NCBI GenBank assembly: GCA_002293625.1
Contig: DBDP01000184.1
Location: 1-17,288 of the forward strand
Source of the DNA: Clostridiales bacterium UBA929
GTDB lineage: Bacteria > Bacillota > Clostridia > Oscillospirales > UBA929
Reading direction: 5' to 3'
Length of the DNA stretch: 17,288 nucleotides
Below are positions 6,891-13,209 of this stretch, piece after piece. Under the pieces are notes generated by a model. The model was not told where the DNA came from. It did not search any database and saw only the letters and a list, made by a program, of their open reading frames with translations. The position numbers were made by a program, and so were the translations under genes. Position 1 is the first letter of the stretch; the number at the start of each line of letters is the position of its first letter.

Positions 6891-7604
6891 CTACTCAGCC
6901 ACAAATACCACCCGTTCGGCGTTTTTGCCGGGCGGGTCTTTTGTCATCATCCCGTGTTTCCGTACCGAGGTAAACCCCGTGTCCGCAAGCGCTTTCTCAA
7001 TAAAGGGAAGTTTGTAGGCGCGTTCGGTGTGCGTCTCCTCGCGCCGCTCCCACAAATTATCCCCCCGGTGCACAAACAGCGTCATCTCCTGACGCAAACG
7101 CGGCGCGTTCCAAGCGCACCGCCAAACGCATACCGCGTCCTCGGCGTCCGACATAAACACCGCGCCGTCCCGCGACGCCAGCGCCTCCGGCGTCAGCACG
7201 TCAAAAATAAATACGCCGCCCGGCTCCAAAAACAAACGCACACGGCGAAACGTCTCTGTGAGTTTTTGCGGCGAAGGCAGGTAGTTCAGCGCGTCCAGCG
7301 TGCAAAACGCGGCTTCGACCGTACCGTACAGGTCAAGCTCCGCCATGTCCTGCAACAAAAACAGCGGCGCATTGTCCCCGTAATCTCGGTTTTGCGCAAC
7401 CGAGAGCATATCGGGCGACGCGTCAACGGCCACGACGTCGCAACCGCGCAGAGAGAGAATCTCCGCAAGCCGCCCGGTACCGCAGGCGAGGTCTAATACA
7501 CTCCGCCGCGCACTGGTAAACGAGAGCAAATAATCGGCATACGCCTCGTAGTCGAAGCCGTCCATCAAGCTGTCGTAGTGGGCGGCGAGGTTTCGGTACG
7601 GCAT
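6891..7604 (-). CDS. Class I SAM-dependent methyltransferase
   Basis: 237 residues. The Rossmann-fold SAM site is clear: VLDLACGTGRLAE (36-48) is motif I, VVAVDASPDML (57-67) holds the acidic residue that binds the ribose, and LEPGGVFIFDV is the later beta-strand motif. The C-terminal half is beta-rich, as in small-molecule or RNA-modifying members such as the YqeM/UbiG-like group. The substrate is unknown. The start codon is only two bases after the RF1 stop, with no good ribosome binding site, so translation is probably coupled to RF1. In many bacteria prmC, which methylates the GGQ glutamine of release factors, follows prfA. This protein sits in that place but lacks the NPPY motif of PrmC, so it should not be called prmC. 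Confidence 0.82.
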   Translation of the reverse strand: MPYRNLAAHYDSLMDGFDYEAYADYLLSFTSARRSVLDLACGTGRLAEILSLRGCDVVAVDASPDMLSVAQNRDYGDNAPLFLLQDMAELDLYGTVEAAFCTLDALNYLPSPQKLTETFRRVRLFLEPGGVFIFDVLTPEALASRDGAVFMSDAEDAVCVWRCAWNAPRLRQEMTLFVHRGDNLWERREETHTERAYKLPFIEKALADTGFTSVRKHGMMTKDPPGKNAERVVFVAE

Positions 7605-7606
7605 CG

Positions 7607-8671
7607 TTAAGACTGCCCTGCGAGCTGCGCCGCCTGATCCGCCGCCGCCAGCGTGTCGATCAATTCATCCAAATCGCCGTCCATCACGGCGGGGAGCTTA
7701 TACAGCGTCAGGTTGACGCGGTGATCGGTGACGCGCCCCTGCGGGAAGTTATAGGTGCGCACACGCTCGCTGCGGTCGCCGCTGCCGACTTGGCTGCGCC
7801 TCTCGGAACCGCGCGCTTCGTCCAGTTCCCTCTGCTTCTTTTCGTACAGCTTCGCCCGCAGGACGCGCATCGCCTTATCTTTGTTTTTGTGCTGGCTGCG
7901 TTCGTCCTGACACTCCACGACAATGCCGGTCGGCTTATGCACGATCCGTATCGCGCTCTCTGTCTTATTGACATGCTGGCCGCCCGCGCCGCCGGAACGG
8001 CAGGTGGTGATGTCGAGGTCGTCGGGATTGATCTCGATATCCACCTCCTCGGCTTCGGGCAGAACGGCCACCGTAGCGGCGGAGGTGTGGATGCGCCCCT
8101 GCGATTCGGTGTCCGGCACGCGTTGAACGCGATGCGCGCCGGATTCATATTTCAGTCGCGAATACGCGCCCGCTCCCGCAATCTGCACCTGAAGCTCTTT
8201 GATGCCGCCCAGCTCGGTTTCGTTGATCGAGAGGATCTCGGTCTTCCAGCGCACGCGCTCGGCGTACATCGAGTACATCCGCCACAGCGACGCCGCGAAC
8301 AGCGCGGCTTCCTCGCCGCCCACGCCGCCGCGAATCTCCATAATTACGTTCTTGCGGTCGTTCGGGTCTCGCGGCAGTAAAAGCGCTTTCAGCTTCTCCA
8401 GCAAACGCTCCTGCTCCTCCGCCAGCGCGCCGCATTCCTCATACGCCATCGACCGCACTTCGGGGTCTTCGTCCTCCTGCATGGCGCGGGCTTCGCTCTC
8501 TTGTTCCAGCGCTTTCATATAGGCGCGGTAGACTTCAACAACCTCCGAAAGTTCCTTCTGCTCACGCATCAACGCGGTCATGCGGGCGGGGTCGGTGTAG
8601 GCGTCGGGCGCGTTCAGCGCCTCCTCGATTTCGCGGTAACGCCGCTCGATCTCATGTAGTTTTTCCAGCAT
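7607..8671 (-). CDS. prfA: Release factor 1 from its own internal start
   Basis: Alternative reading of the 3' part of the fused frame. ATG at 8671-8669 gives MLEKLHEIERRYREIEEAL, which is where RF1 proteins normally begin, and 354 residues, the normal length. AGGAG at 8683-8679 is 7 bases before it. Whatever the fate of the upstream frame, free RF1 can probably be made from this site. RF1 is essential in most bacteria, and that makes independent translation likely. Domain order: N-terminal coiled-coil domain, the codon-reading PxT (186-188), GGQ (230-232), then the positively charged C-terminal tail. Confidence 0.75.
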   Translation of the reverse strand: MLEKLHEIERRYREIEEALNAPDAYTDPARMTALMREQKELSEVVEVYRAYMKALEQESEARAMQEDEDPEVRSMAYEECGALAEEQERLLEKLKALLLPRDPNDRKNVIMEIRGGVGGEEAALFAASLWRMYSMYAERVRWKTEILSINETELGGIKELQVQIAGAGAYSRLKYESGAHRVQRVPDTESQGRIHTSAATVAVLPEAEEVDIEINPDDLDITTCRSGGAGGQHVNKTESAIRIVHKPTGIVVECQDERSQHKNKDKAMRVLRAKLYEKKQRELDEARGSERRSQVGSGDRSERVRTYNFPQGRVTDHRVNLTLYKLPAVMDGDLDELIDTLAAADQAAQLAGQS

Positions 8672-10336
8672 CTCTTTTCTCCTGACCTTATCGGTTCTCG
8701 TTTTTTTTAAGTCTCTGTTGGTTTTCGGTTTTACAGAGGGAGCCTCGTCCCCTTTGGAAAGCTCCAGCCACAGCCGGTACTCTTCATATGTCCCCTGGAA
8801 GTCCGTCAGCCGCCCGTTTTCGAGCGCCCAAATCCGCGTCGCGAGACGCGCCGTGAAGTAACGGTCGTGTGATATAAACAAAAGTGTCTGGTCGAACGCT
8901 CCGACAGCCTCCTCAATCCACTCCCGCGACTGGATATCCAAATGGTTGGTCGGCTCGTCGAGCAGCAGCAGGTTCGTCTCCTCTTTCATCAGCAGGCAAA
9001 GCGCCAAACGGCTGCGTTCGCCGCCCGAAAGGATGTCCACCGTCTTAAATACGTCCTCCCCGCGAAAGTGGAACCCGCCCAAGCGGTTACGCGCCTCTTG
9101 CGGGAGGTAACCGGCGTACAGCATCGTATCGTACAGCGTGCGTTCGGGATGCGGAAACTCCACCGACTGCGGCAGCACCGCCATGCGCACCTGCGGTCCT
9201 TTACGCACCTCGCCGCCGTCGGGGGCTAAATCGCCGGTGAGGATGTTCAACAGCGTCGTTTTACCCGTTCCGTTCGGACCCAGCAGCGCGATGCGGTCAC
9301 CGGGACGCACCGAAAGCGTCGTCGGATTTAGGATGACGCGCTCCCCGAACCGCTTACTCACGTCTTTAATATGCAGGACGTCGTCGGCGCGGAGCGGCGC
9401 GGAGACGAACTTTTGCCGCAGCTCCGCCTGCTTTTTCGGGCGCTCGGTCAGCGGGATCCGCGCGGCGCGTTTCTCAATGGCGAACGCGCGGCGGTGCAGC
9501 TTCGCGTTTTTGCCCGCGTAATCGTGCATCCGGCGCGCGACGCTTGTCAGGCGATTTATCTCGCGCTGTTCGCGTTCATACCGTTCCAGCGATTCCTCGT
9601 ACCGCCGCTCTTTTTCGGCCGCGAAGAAGCTGTAATTGCCGTTGTAAACCGTTGAGACGCCGCCCTCCAGCTCCACGACGCGGGTGACGGTGTTGTCGAG
9701 GAAGAAGCGATCGTGGGAGATAATCAGCGCCGTGCCTTTATATTCGGAAAGAAACCCCTCCAGCCATTCTGCGGACGAGACGTCGAGATGGTTGGTCGGT
9801 TCGTCGAGCAGCAGGATCGCCGGTTCCTCCAGCATCAGCCGCGCGAGATTGACGCGCGTCTTCTCCCCGCCCGACAGCAGGGAGAATTTTCGGTTATATA
9901 AGTCGTCGCCAATTTGCAGACCCTGACGGACACGGGCGAGACGCAGCCCCGTTTCGTATCCTCCGGCGGCTTCGTAACGGTACACCAGCTCGCCGTACTC
10001 TTTGGTCAGCGCGCCTCCGTCCAGCGCCTCCAGCTCGGCAAGGCGGCGCTCCATCTCCCGCAGAGGTTCAAAAGCGCCGTTGATTACGTCACCCGCCGTA
10101 AAGTCGTCGGGGACGTCGGGAATCTGGCTCAAAACGCCCGCGCTCTTGCTCATCGTAAAGGAGCCGCCGTCGGGCGTCTCTTCCCCCGACAGCAGGCGAA
10201 AGAGCGTCGTTTTACCGGCACCATTGGCACCCAGAAGCCCGATATGCTCACCGGCCTGCACGGTAAAGGTTACGCCGGTTAAAACCGGCTTATCGCCGTA
10301 ATATTTTTGCAGTTGTTGAATGTCAATATCAATCAT
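7607..10336 (-). CDS. prfA: ABC-F ATPase fused in frame to peptide chain release factor 1
   Basis: One open frame of 909 codons. Residues 1-530 form a two-domain ABC-F protein: Walker A GANGAGKT (36-43), LSGGE (154-158), LLLDEPTNHLD (175-185), a charged linker at about 240-310 (the part that reaches the P-site tRNA in ABC-F factors), second Walker A GPNGTGKT (353-360), LSGGE (436-440), DEPTNHLD (460-467). There are no membrane segments. Residues 556-909 are a complete RF1 of 354 residues, the normal full length: tripeptide PDT (741-743), GGQ (785-787) and the usual C-terminus (YNFPQGRVTDHRVNLTLYK). RF1 ends translation at UAA and UAG. The linker 531-555 is lysine-rich and encoded by an A8 run. 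The RF1 part keeps its own ribosome site and ATG. Both a true fusion and a one-base assembly error in the A run are possible. The first ATG has no visible Shine-Dalgarno sequence. Confidence 0.85.
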   Translation of the reverse strand: MIDIDIQQLQKYYGDKPVLTGVTFTVQAGEHIGLLGANGAGKTTLFRLLSGEETPDGGSFTMSKSAGVLSQIPDVPDDFTAGDVINGAFEPLREMERRLAELEALDGGALTKEYGELVYRYEAAGGYETGLRLARVRQGLQIGDDLYNRKFSLLSGGEKTRVNLARLMLEEPAILLLDEPTNHLDVSSAEWLEGFLSEYKGTALIISHDRFFLDNTVTRVVELEGGVSTVYNGNYSFFAAEKERRYEESLERYEREQREINRLTSVARRMHDYAGKNAKLHRRAFAIEKRAARIPLTERPKKQAELRQKFVSAPLRADDVLHIKDVSKRFGERVILNPTTLSVRPGDRIALLGPNGTGKTTLLNILTGDLAPDGGEVRKGPQVRMAVLPQSVEFPHPERTLYDTMLYAGYLPQEARNRLGGFHFRGEDVFKTVDILSGGERSRLALCLLMKEETNLLLLDEPTNHLDIQSREWIEEAVGAFDQTLLFISHDRYFTARLATRIWALENGRLTDFQGTYEEYRLWLELSKGDEAPSVKPKTNRDLKKTRTDKVRRKEMLEKLHEIERRYREIEEALNAPDAYTDPARMTALMREQKELSEVVEVYRAYMKALEQESEARAMQEDEDPEVRSMAYEECGALAEEQERLLEKLKALLLPRDPNDRKNVIMEIRGGVGGEEAALFAASLWRMYSMYAERVRWKTEILSINETELGGIKELQVQIAGAGAYSRLKYESGAHRVQRVPDTESQGRIHTSAATVAVLPEAEEVDIEINPDDLDITTCRSGGAGGQHVNKTESAIRIVHKPTGIVVECQDERSQHKNKDKAMRVLRAKLYEKKQRELDEARGSERRSQVGSGDRSERVRTYNFPQGRVTDHRVNLTLYKLPAVMDGDLDELIDTLAAADQAAQLAGQS
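8671..8683 (-). promoter_or_regulatory. Internal ribosome binding site and ATG of RF1
   Basis: AGGAG at 8683-8679, spacer AAAAGAG, ATG at 8671. The site lies inside the frame that reads through from the ABC-F gene. It decides the RF1 start and argues that the two coding regions were once separate. Confidence 0.75.
8688..8708 (-). other. A8 slippery tract with a stop codon in the -1 frame
   Basis: Minus strand: eight A at 8708-8701, read TTA AAA AAA ACG in the fused frame. That places A-AAA-AAA in the phase used by -1 slippery sites (compare dnaX A-AAA-AAG). A shift by -1, or one extra A, reads AAC GAG AAC CGA TAA and stops at 8690-8688. That would give a 549-residue ABC-F protein ending 16 bases before the RF1 ATG. 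It may be programmed frameshifting, transcript slippage, or a sequencing deletion of one A. Confidence 0.6.
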
Positions 10337-10342
10337 AATTTC

Positions 10343-10366
10343 GTAGGAGCGAACTGCGTTCGCCCG
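10343..10366 (+). repeat. GTAGG hairpin repeat, copy 2 (against the ABC-F start)
   Basis: GTAGG followed by AGCGAAC-TGC-GTTCGCC and CCG (stem with one G-T mismatch). It ends only six bases upstream of the ABC-F ATG (10336). It occupies the place where a ribosome binding site would be. It faces copy 3 across about 30 bases, forming an inverted pair whose outer ends are GTAGGAGCG and CGCCCCTAC. Confidence 0.6.
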
Positions 10367-10394
10367 TTGTCTCCGAATTCCACATGCGTTTGAT

Positions 10395-10421
10395 TGGCGC
10401 GCCGAGTCGTCGCGCCCCTAC
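10395..10421 (-). repeat. GTAGGGG hairpin repeat, copy 3 (supplies the degV stop)
   Basis: On the minus strand GTAGGGGCGCG (10421-10411), then a loop, then CGCGCC. The TAG inside GTAGGGG (10420-10418) is the stop codon of degV. With copy 2 it fills the degV/ABC-F gap of 81 bases. No other promoter or ribosome site is visible in that gap, so the downstream gene probably relies on read-through transcription. Confidence 0.6.
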
Positions 10422-11284
10422 ACGACGCGCTTTTTCCCTCGGAAAAACACCGCCATGCAGCCCGGTCCGACATGGGTGCCGATGGCGGCCGCGAGCGGGT
10501 TGACGATGGCGTTCTTGACCCCGAAATGCCGCCGGACTTCCTCCAGCACAAAATTCGCCTCGTCTTCGCAGTCGCCGTGACAGATGGCGATCGTGTCATG
10601 CTCCTGAATATCGGTATATTGTTTCATTTCTTCCACCAGCCCGAGCAGCGACGCCTTACGTCCGCGGATCTTGCCGTGGTTGATGAGTTTCCCCTCCAGG
10701 CTCACATGCAGACGCGGCTTGATGCCCAGCGCCGTACCCAAGAGCGCCGACGCCCTAGACACGCGACCGCCCCGGAAGAGGAACATCAGGTCGTCTACCG
10801 TGAAACGGTGATGGAAGGTCAGTTTGTTCGTCTCGACCCAATGGTACAGTTCATCAAAGCTCATGCCATCGTCGCGCCTCCGCGCCGTTTCGTGTACCAA
10901 AAGCCCCAGCCCCAGCGACACCGCGCTGGTCTGCGGGACGCAAACCGTTCTGTTTGGGTATTGCTTTTTTAAGTGGTCACGCGCGCGGCACGCGCTGTCG
11001 TGCGAACCGCTCAACCCCGCCGTCAAACCGAGATAGAGGACGTCGGTGCCGTCTTTAAGGTACGGCTCGAAAGCGTCAACATATTGCTGGTCTGTCCACT
11101 GTGAGGTCTTGAACACCACACCCGCCCGCATTTTATCATAAAACTCGCGGGAACTCATTGTGCCGTCGTCAACGTAAACATCGTCATCCATCGTCGTGTT
11201 CATCGGCAGAAACGGAATGTTATGCTTCGGATAATAAGACCACGGTAAATCGGCGCTGGAATCGGTCATGAGTACATAAGGCAT
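10418..11284 (-). CDS. DegV-family fatty acid-binding protein
   Basis: 288 residues from the ATG at 11284, with GAGAGGGTG ahead of it; the frame is open nine codons further up. DegV/FakB-type proteins bind a fatty acid in a deep pocket, and some present it to a kinase for phospholipid synthesis. Family marks visible: TDSSADLP near the start (7-14), TSQWT (the T-S-x-P-like lipid head-group site), a GLSGSHDSA loop, FLFRGGRVSRA in the middle, IKPRL, and IGTHVGPG close to the end. It is cytoplasmic, with no signal or helix. It is the first gene of the minus-strand run that continues into ABC-F/RF1. No fatty acid kinase gene is in the window. Its own promoter and a long structured leader are upstream. 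Its stop codon lies inside a GTAGGGG repeat. Confidence 0.9.
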   Translation of the reverse strand: MPYVLMTDSSADLPWSYYPKHNIPFLPMNTTMDDDVYVDDGTMSSREFYDKMRAGVVFKTSQWTDQQYVDAFEPYLKDGTDVLYLGLTAGLSGSHDSACRARDHLKKQYPNRTVCVPQTSAVSLGLGLLVHETARRRDDGMSFDELYHWVETNKLTFHHRFTVDDLMFLFRGGRVSRASALLGTALGIKPRLHVSLEGKLINHGKIRGRKASLLGLVEEMKQYTDIQEHDTIAICHGDCEDEANFVLEEVRRHFGVKNAIVNPLAAAIGTHVGPGCMAVFFRGKKRVV

Positions 11285-11318
11285 GGTCAGCACCCTCTCT
11301 TTTCTTTGCAATGTCTGT

Positions 11319-11424
11319 GGGCATGTTGAAAAATGCCCGCTCCGGCTTTCGATACCGCGTCAGAGGCGCCTGCTCGAAAGAGCTGCGCTCGTTCGCCTTA
11401 CAGGCGAACACGCATTTTCCAACA
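11319..11424 (-). promoter_or_regulatory. degV leader with mutually exclusive pairings
   Basis: The degV transcript should have a leader of about 145 bases. Within it GTTGGAAAATGC (11424-11413) can pair with GCATTTTTCAAC (11336-11325), closing almost the whole leader. The second strand can instead form the local hairpin GGGCAT-N8-ATGCCC (11338-11319). The two cannot form together. A stable GTTCGCCT/AGGCGAAC hairpin lies near the 5' end. No known riboswitch class is recognised. Confidence 0.35.
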
Positions 11425-11432
11425 CTTCGTTT
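11391..11432 (-). repeat. Left inverted repeat flanking the 135-residue gene
   Basis: On the plus strand it begins GTTCGCCT and continues through GAACACGCA (11406-11414) and AACACTT (11421-11427) to GTTT. The reverse complement recurs at 11978-12018. Over the 27 bases 11406-11432 the two copies agree at 24. The copy lies in the degV leader, just after its -10 box. Confidence 0.55.
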
Positions 11433-11434
11433 GT

Positions 11435-11463
11435 ATTATACAATAGATTCACACAATGGGCAA
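11435..11463 (-). promoter_or_regulatory. Promoter of degV
   Basis: Minus strand TTGCCC (11463-11458), 17 bases, TATAAT (11440-11435). It fires away from the 135-residue gene's promoter and implies a leader of about 145 bases before the degV ATG. Confidence 0.55.
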
Positions 11464-11514
11464 GCGTTGTTTTTTACGTCTTCAATATTTTTCCTGTCAA
11501 TCGCAAAATAACCG

Positions 11515-11543
11515 TTGTCTTTTCCTTTCAATGGGGGTATAAT
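11515..11543 (+). promoter_or_regulatory. Promoter of the 135-residue gene
   Basis: TTGTCT (11515-11520), 17 bases, TATAAT (11538-11543). The AGGAGG and ATG follow at 11557 and 11572. Confidence 0.6.
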
Positions 11544-11571
11544 GGTGCTTGCCGACAGGAGGTGTACCGCA

Positions 11572-11979
11572 ATGGAGCTATCCATGAAACTAAAACAGTT
11601 CCGCAGGCTGCTGGACTTGGTCTATATCGGGAACTGGGTGTTGAATTCCACACGTGGGGATGACCGAATCGCCGAGTTTGACGAAGTGGAGTCGCTCGTT
11701 TTCAATAAGTGCAAAGAGCTGGGGCTTGGTCATCTCACCGAGCCGCTTTCCGGCAGTGCCATTCCGTCCCGCTCCTTTGCGGAGGGTGGCATCCACGAGG
11801 CGATCATGGAATATGAGGATACAATCTTTTTTGAGATACTGGCCGAGGAACTGGCGCGGCGCGACATCGTCAACGAGGGCGGCACCGAGGACGACACCGA
11901 TCAAATCAACGAGCGGATTGTTGCCTATATCGCCGAGTTCGAGCGCAACGGAACAGACAACATTGTGCTGAATCTATAA
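11572..11979 (+). CDS. Uncharacterised 135-residue acidic protein
   Basis: The start at 11572 is decided by AGGAGG at 11557-11562, nine bases ahead; the frame is open 19 codons further up but that part contains the promoter. I do not recognise the family. The protein is acidic, without signal peptide or membrane helix, and looks largely helical. The N-terminal helix MKLKQFRRLLDLVYIGNWVL is followed by RIAEFDEVESLVFNKCKELGL, a loop with SGSAIPSRSF, then EAIMEYEDTIFFEILAEELARRDIV, an acidic EGGTEDDTDQ and a last helix. No metal or catalytic motif stands out. It has its own promoter and lies between imperfect inverted repeats, divergent from degV and ahead of ytvI, so it may be a small moveable unit. 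Codon use looks like its neighbours. Confidence 0.75.
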   Translation: MELSMKLKQFRRLLDLVYIGNWVLNSTRGDDRIAEFDEVESLVFNKCKELGLGHLTEPLSGSAIPSRSFAEGGIHEAIMEYEDTIFFEILAEELARRDIVNEGGTEDDTDQINERIVAYIAEFERNGTDNIVLNL

Positions 11980-12018
11980 ACAAAGTGTTGAAAACTGCGT
12001 GTTCGTCAACAGGCGAAC
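11978..12018 (+). repeat. Right inverted repeat flanking the 135-residue gene
   Basis: It starts at the stop codon of the 135-residue gene and is the inverted counterpart of 11391-11432: AAAC-AAAGTGTTG...TGCGTGTTC...AGGCGAAC. The same bases can form a 9-bp hairpin, GCGTGTTCG with CGAACACGC (11997-12022). There is no U-run, so it is not a standard terminator. It lies in the leader of ytvI, as the left copy lies in the leader of degV. Confidence 0.55.
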
Positions 12019-12071
12019 ACGCAAAGAGGGCAACTTTCATAATATCCCCGTTCGAAAGGGAGGCTGAAGCG

Positions 12072-13142
12072 GTGGAGCAACGAACCGAAAAGCGCCGTCA
12101 GTTCATTATAAACGCCGCCTATTGGGCAGTGATTCTTTCACTGCTCTATTTCTTTTTCGCCTATGTAATCGGATGGCTCTTCCCCGCTCTGATCGGGCTT
12201 GCCGTCGCGCGGCTGCTTCAAACCCCCATCCGTTATATCTCCCGCAAAACGAAAATCCCGCGCAAGGTGTTCGCGTTTATCCTAGTGATGTTCTCCCTCG
12301 CCGCAATCGGAACACTGATATGGTTACTCGGAGCGACGATTTACAACGTGGCGCGCGACCAACTGAACGCGCTGCGGTATTACTACAACGAATCCATCCT
12401 GCCCGCGCTGCAGCGCATCGAAACGTGGCTCACCGAGAATCTGGGGGAACTTTTCAGCGACTGGAATACCGACGGCAGCGGTTCCGACTTGATCAGCTGG
12501 CTTACAAACGCCATTGAATCGCTTCCGGCCGCCCTCGGCACGGTATTTAACTGGACTTCGCGCGTTCCCGGTTTCTTGCTCCAACTGATGTTCACCATCC
12601 TCTTCTCGCTGTTTACCAGCGTTTACTACGACGAAGCGACCGGCTTCATCATGCGCCAGCTTCCCGAAAAACGGCAAACCATGATACGCGACACGCTTTC
12701 ATCACTGAAGCGGACGCTCGTTTCCTATTGCGGCGCGTATGCCAAACTGTGCGGTATTACGTTTGTCATTTTACTCGCGGGTCTAAGCATTATCCGCAGG
12801 AATTTTTCCATTGTTCCGGCGCTGTTAATCTCGCTCGTTGACTTTTTGCCCGTGCTGGGCAGCGGCACGGCGATGTTCCCGTGGGCGCTGATTCATTTGA
12901 TTACCGGAAATTACTACATGGCGATCGGGATCATGGTTGTTTACCTCATAATCTTTGTGGTGCGCCAAATCGTCGAGCCGAAAATCGTCGGCGACCAGCT
13001 CGGGCTGAACCCGCTGCTGCTGATTGCGGCGATGTATATAGGCTACCTCTCGATGGGGCTTTTGGGAATGATTCTGCTGCCGATTGTCGTGACGATCATC
13101 TCCGACATGCAGCGCCAAGGGAAGATTGCGATATTCAAGTAG
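12072..13142 (+). CDS. ytvI: AI-2E-family permease, YtvI-like sporulation membrane protein
   Basis: 356 residues starting at a GTG (12072), with GGGAGG 8 bases upstream; the frame is open 29 codons further but has no better start. It shows the AI-2E/PerM exporter layout. Two N-terminal helices (about 12-52) hold the PALIGLAVARLLQTPI turn. A helix at about 65-90 and an amphipathic soluble section follow. Then come four or five C-terminal helices with KRTLVSYCGAYAKLCGITF, the conserved DFLPVLGSGTAMFPWALIHLITGNY, and VVRQIVEPKIVGDQLGLNPLLLI. YtvI members are linked to sporulation in Bacillota; the cargo is not established. Choice of ytvI over other AI-2E members rests on size, organism type and the neighbouring tepA. 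The stop TAG lies within a GTAGGGC repeat. No promoter is evident directly upstream. Confidence 0.8.
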   Translation: MEQRTEKRRQFIINAAYWAVILSLLYFFFAYVIGWLFPALIGLAVARLLQTPIRYISRKTKIPRKVFAFILVMFSLAAIGTLIWLLGATIYNVARDQLNALRYYYNESILPALQRIETWLTENLGELFSDWNTDGSGSDLISWLTNAIESLPAALGTVFNWTSRVPGFLLQLMFTILFSLFTSVYYDEATGFIMRQLPEKRQTMIRDTLSSLKRTLVSYCGAYAKLCGITFVILLAGLSIIRRNFSIVPALLISLVDFLPVLGSGTAMFPWALIHLITGNYYMAIGIMVVYLIIFVVRQIVEPKIVGDQLGLNPLLLIAAMYIGYLSMGLLGMILLPIVVTIISDMQRQGKIAIFK

Positions 13143-13154
13143 GGCGTGCCCTAC
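13139..13154. repeat. GTAGGGC palindrome, copy 4 (supplies the ytvI stop)
   Basis: GTAGGGC-GT-GCCCTAC, a perfect 7-bp inverted repeat with a 2-base centre. The TAG at 13140-13142 is the ytvI stop codon. It sits in the 67-base gap before tepA. Confidence 0.6.
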
Positions 13155-13209
13155 GAAATATATTTTGTCTGGCATGGGCAAACTGTCTCTCATGAGAGGA
13201 CGGTGTGCT

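Noticed and set aside
6891..7604. prmC (hemK) as identity of the gene after RF1
   Set aside because: Motif I fits any class I methyltransferase, but the diagnostic NPPY is absent and the usual N-terminal domain of PrmC is missing.
7721..8380. Long plus-strand open frames opposite RF1 and ABC-F
   Set aside because: High GC at third positions of the true genes keeps the opposite frame open. The frames lack ribosome sites and recognisable motifs.
11391..12022. GTTCG...CGAAC motifs as SOS/LexA boxes
   Set aside because: The Bacillota LexA box is CGAAC-N4-GTTCG. Here the halves face outward (GTTCG first) and spacing is wrong; they are better explained as hairpin arms of the inverted repeats.
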